Assembly (NCBI RefSeq): GCF_000019845.1
Contig: NC_010581.1
Coordinates: 3,479,501-3,543,500, forward strand
Reading direction: 5' to 3'
Source: Beijerinckia indica subsp. indica ATCC 9039
GTDB taxonomy: Bacteria > Pseudomonadota > Alphaproteobacteria > Rhizobiales > Beijerinckiaceae
DNA: 64,000 nucleotides
How positions within the stretch are numbered: the first letter of the stretch is position 1; the number at the start of each line of letters is the position of its first letter. Shown here in pieces: positions 63,536-64,000 of the stretch. The notes under the pieces were generated by a model. The model was not told where the DNA came from. It searched no databases and saw only the letters and a program-made list of their open reading frames with translations. The translations under genes were made by a program, and so were the position numbers.

Positions 63536-64000
63536 TCAGCGGCCCGTGCCCAACCCGAAATGCTTGATCCGGCGGTAAAGCGTCGCCCGGCTCATGCCAA
63601 GATGGCTGGCAGCTTTGGCGATATCGAAACCATCCTCGGCGAGTTGCCTTGCAATGACGTCTTTTTCTGCTTGTTGCAAAGTCCCGACAGGCGCCAACCG
63701 TTCCGTGCGGGACGGCAAATCGAAATCATGACTTTCAAGGCATGGCGCCGGGGAACTCGCAAAAGCCAGTTCAAGAACCTGCCGCAATTGGCGAAGATTG
63801 CCTGGCCATTCACAAGCCTCGATCGCGCTTCGCGCCGTAGCCGAGAGATCGCGGCCCAGCGCAATCTCTCGCACAAGCCGATCAATGACCAGGCTCTTGT
63901 CCTCGCGCGACCGCAAGGGCGGGAGATCGATCGGGAGCCCTTTGAGCCGGTAATAAAGATCCGCGCGAAAGGTTCGCGCGGTGACCAGGGCTTCGAGATC
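63536..64000 (-). CDS. Sigma-54-dependent Fis-family activator, 3' part (AcoR-like), truncated by window edge
   Basis: The open frame runs off the right edge; the visible 154 codons start DLEALVTARTFRADLYYRLK, then GLPIDLPPLRSREDK. This is the end of the AAA+ sigma-54-interaction domain, followed by CEWPGNLRQLRQVLELA. The Fis-type helix-turn-helix is at the C terminus (DGFDIAKAASHLGMSRATLYRRIK). LKGLPIDLPPLRSR is like AcoR-type regulators of acetoin or alcohol catabolism. Its targets and its N-terminal sensor are outside the window. Confidence 0.9.
   Translation of the reverse strand, partial: DLEALVTARTFRADLYYRLKGLPIDLPPLRSREDKSLVIDRLVREIALGRDLSATARSAIEACEWPGNLRQLRQVLELAFASSPAPCLESHDFDLPSRTERLAPVGTLQQAEKDVIARQLAEDGFDIAKAASHLGMSRATLYRRIKHFGLGTGR

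Overview
This window looks like a GC-rich alphaproteobacterial chromosome, probably Hyphomicrobiales (Rhizobiales) and perhaps a Beijerinckiaceae relative. The pointers are a ChvE-GguAB sugar transporter, a non-phosphorylating arabinose pathway, an HWE-type histidine kinase, a DUF459 protein and a long two-partner-secretion adhesin. Genus-level placement is an inference. No prophage, CRISPR array or rRNA operon is visible. One tRNA (Arg, CCG) is present, with degenerate transposase debris beside it.

Layout. 1-4.2 kb: a partial DUF459/SGNH protein, an L,D-transpeptidase, a DoxX membrane protein and a thiolase, with a nested palindromic repeat between the last two. 4.8-19.3 kb: a secretion locus with a 2387-aa TpsA haemagglutinin containing two TPS domains, its TpsB transporter, ExbB-ExbD-TonB, a PpiC-type isomerase and a TPR-containing GT41 (O-GlcNAc-transferase-like) glycosyltransferase. 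19.9-23.9 kb: a ModA-like secreted binding protein, an isolated type II secretion secretin and an IS5-type transposase remnant. 23.9-42.1 kb: carbohydrate island, all on the minus strand. It holds a lactonase-like protein, an OprB porin, a ribose-type binding protein, chvE-gguA-gguB and an eight-gene operon (gntR, aldonate dehydratase, 2-keto-3-deoxy acid dehydratase, MFS, ketoglutarate-semialdehyde dehydrogenase, sugar 1-dehydrogenase, mutarotase, lactonase). Together these are sufficient to take L-arabinose to 2-oxoglutarate.

42.3-49.3 kb: a divergent sulfonate-type island with an AprA-like flavoprotein and ferredoxin on one side and a TauD dioxygenase, an SsuA/TauA-like binding protein and a TonB-dependent receptor on the other. 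49.3-50.3 kb: IS630-type remnant and tRNA-Arg. 50.4-58.9 kb: a DUF938 methyltransferase, a PAS/HWE histidine kinase, an RND efflux pair and an MltB-like lytic transglycosylase. 59-64 kb: an AT-rich patch, a two-gene operon coding for a PPDK-like ATP-grasp/phosphohistidine protein without its PEP/pyruvate barrel plus a protein with a DUF47/PhoU-like C terminus, and the 3' end of a sigma-54 activator.

The strongest leads for something undescribed are: (1) the adhesin locus that combines a duplicated TPS module, its own TonB energiser and a GT41 glycosyltransferase; (2) the truncated PPDK/DUF47 operon; (3) a family of two-hairpin palindromic repeats present in three copies, one of them nested inside a further inverted repeat.
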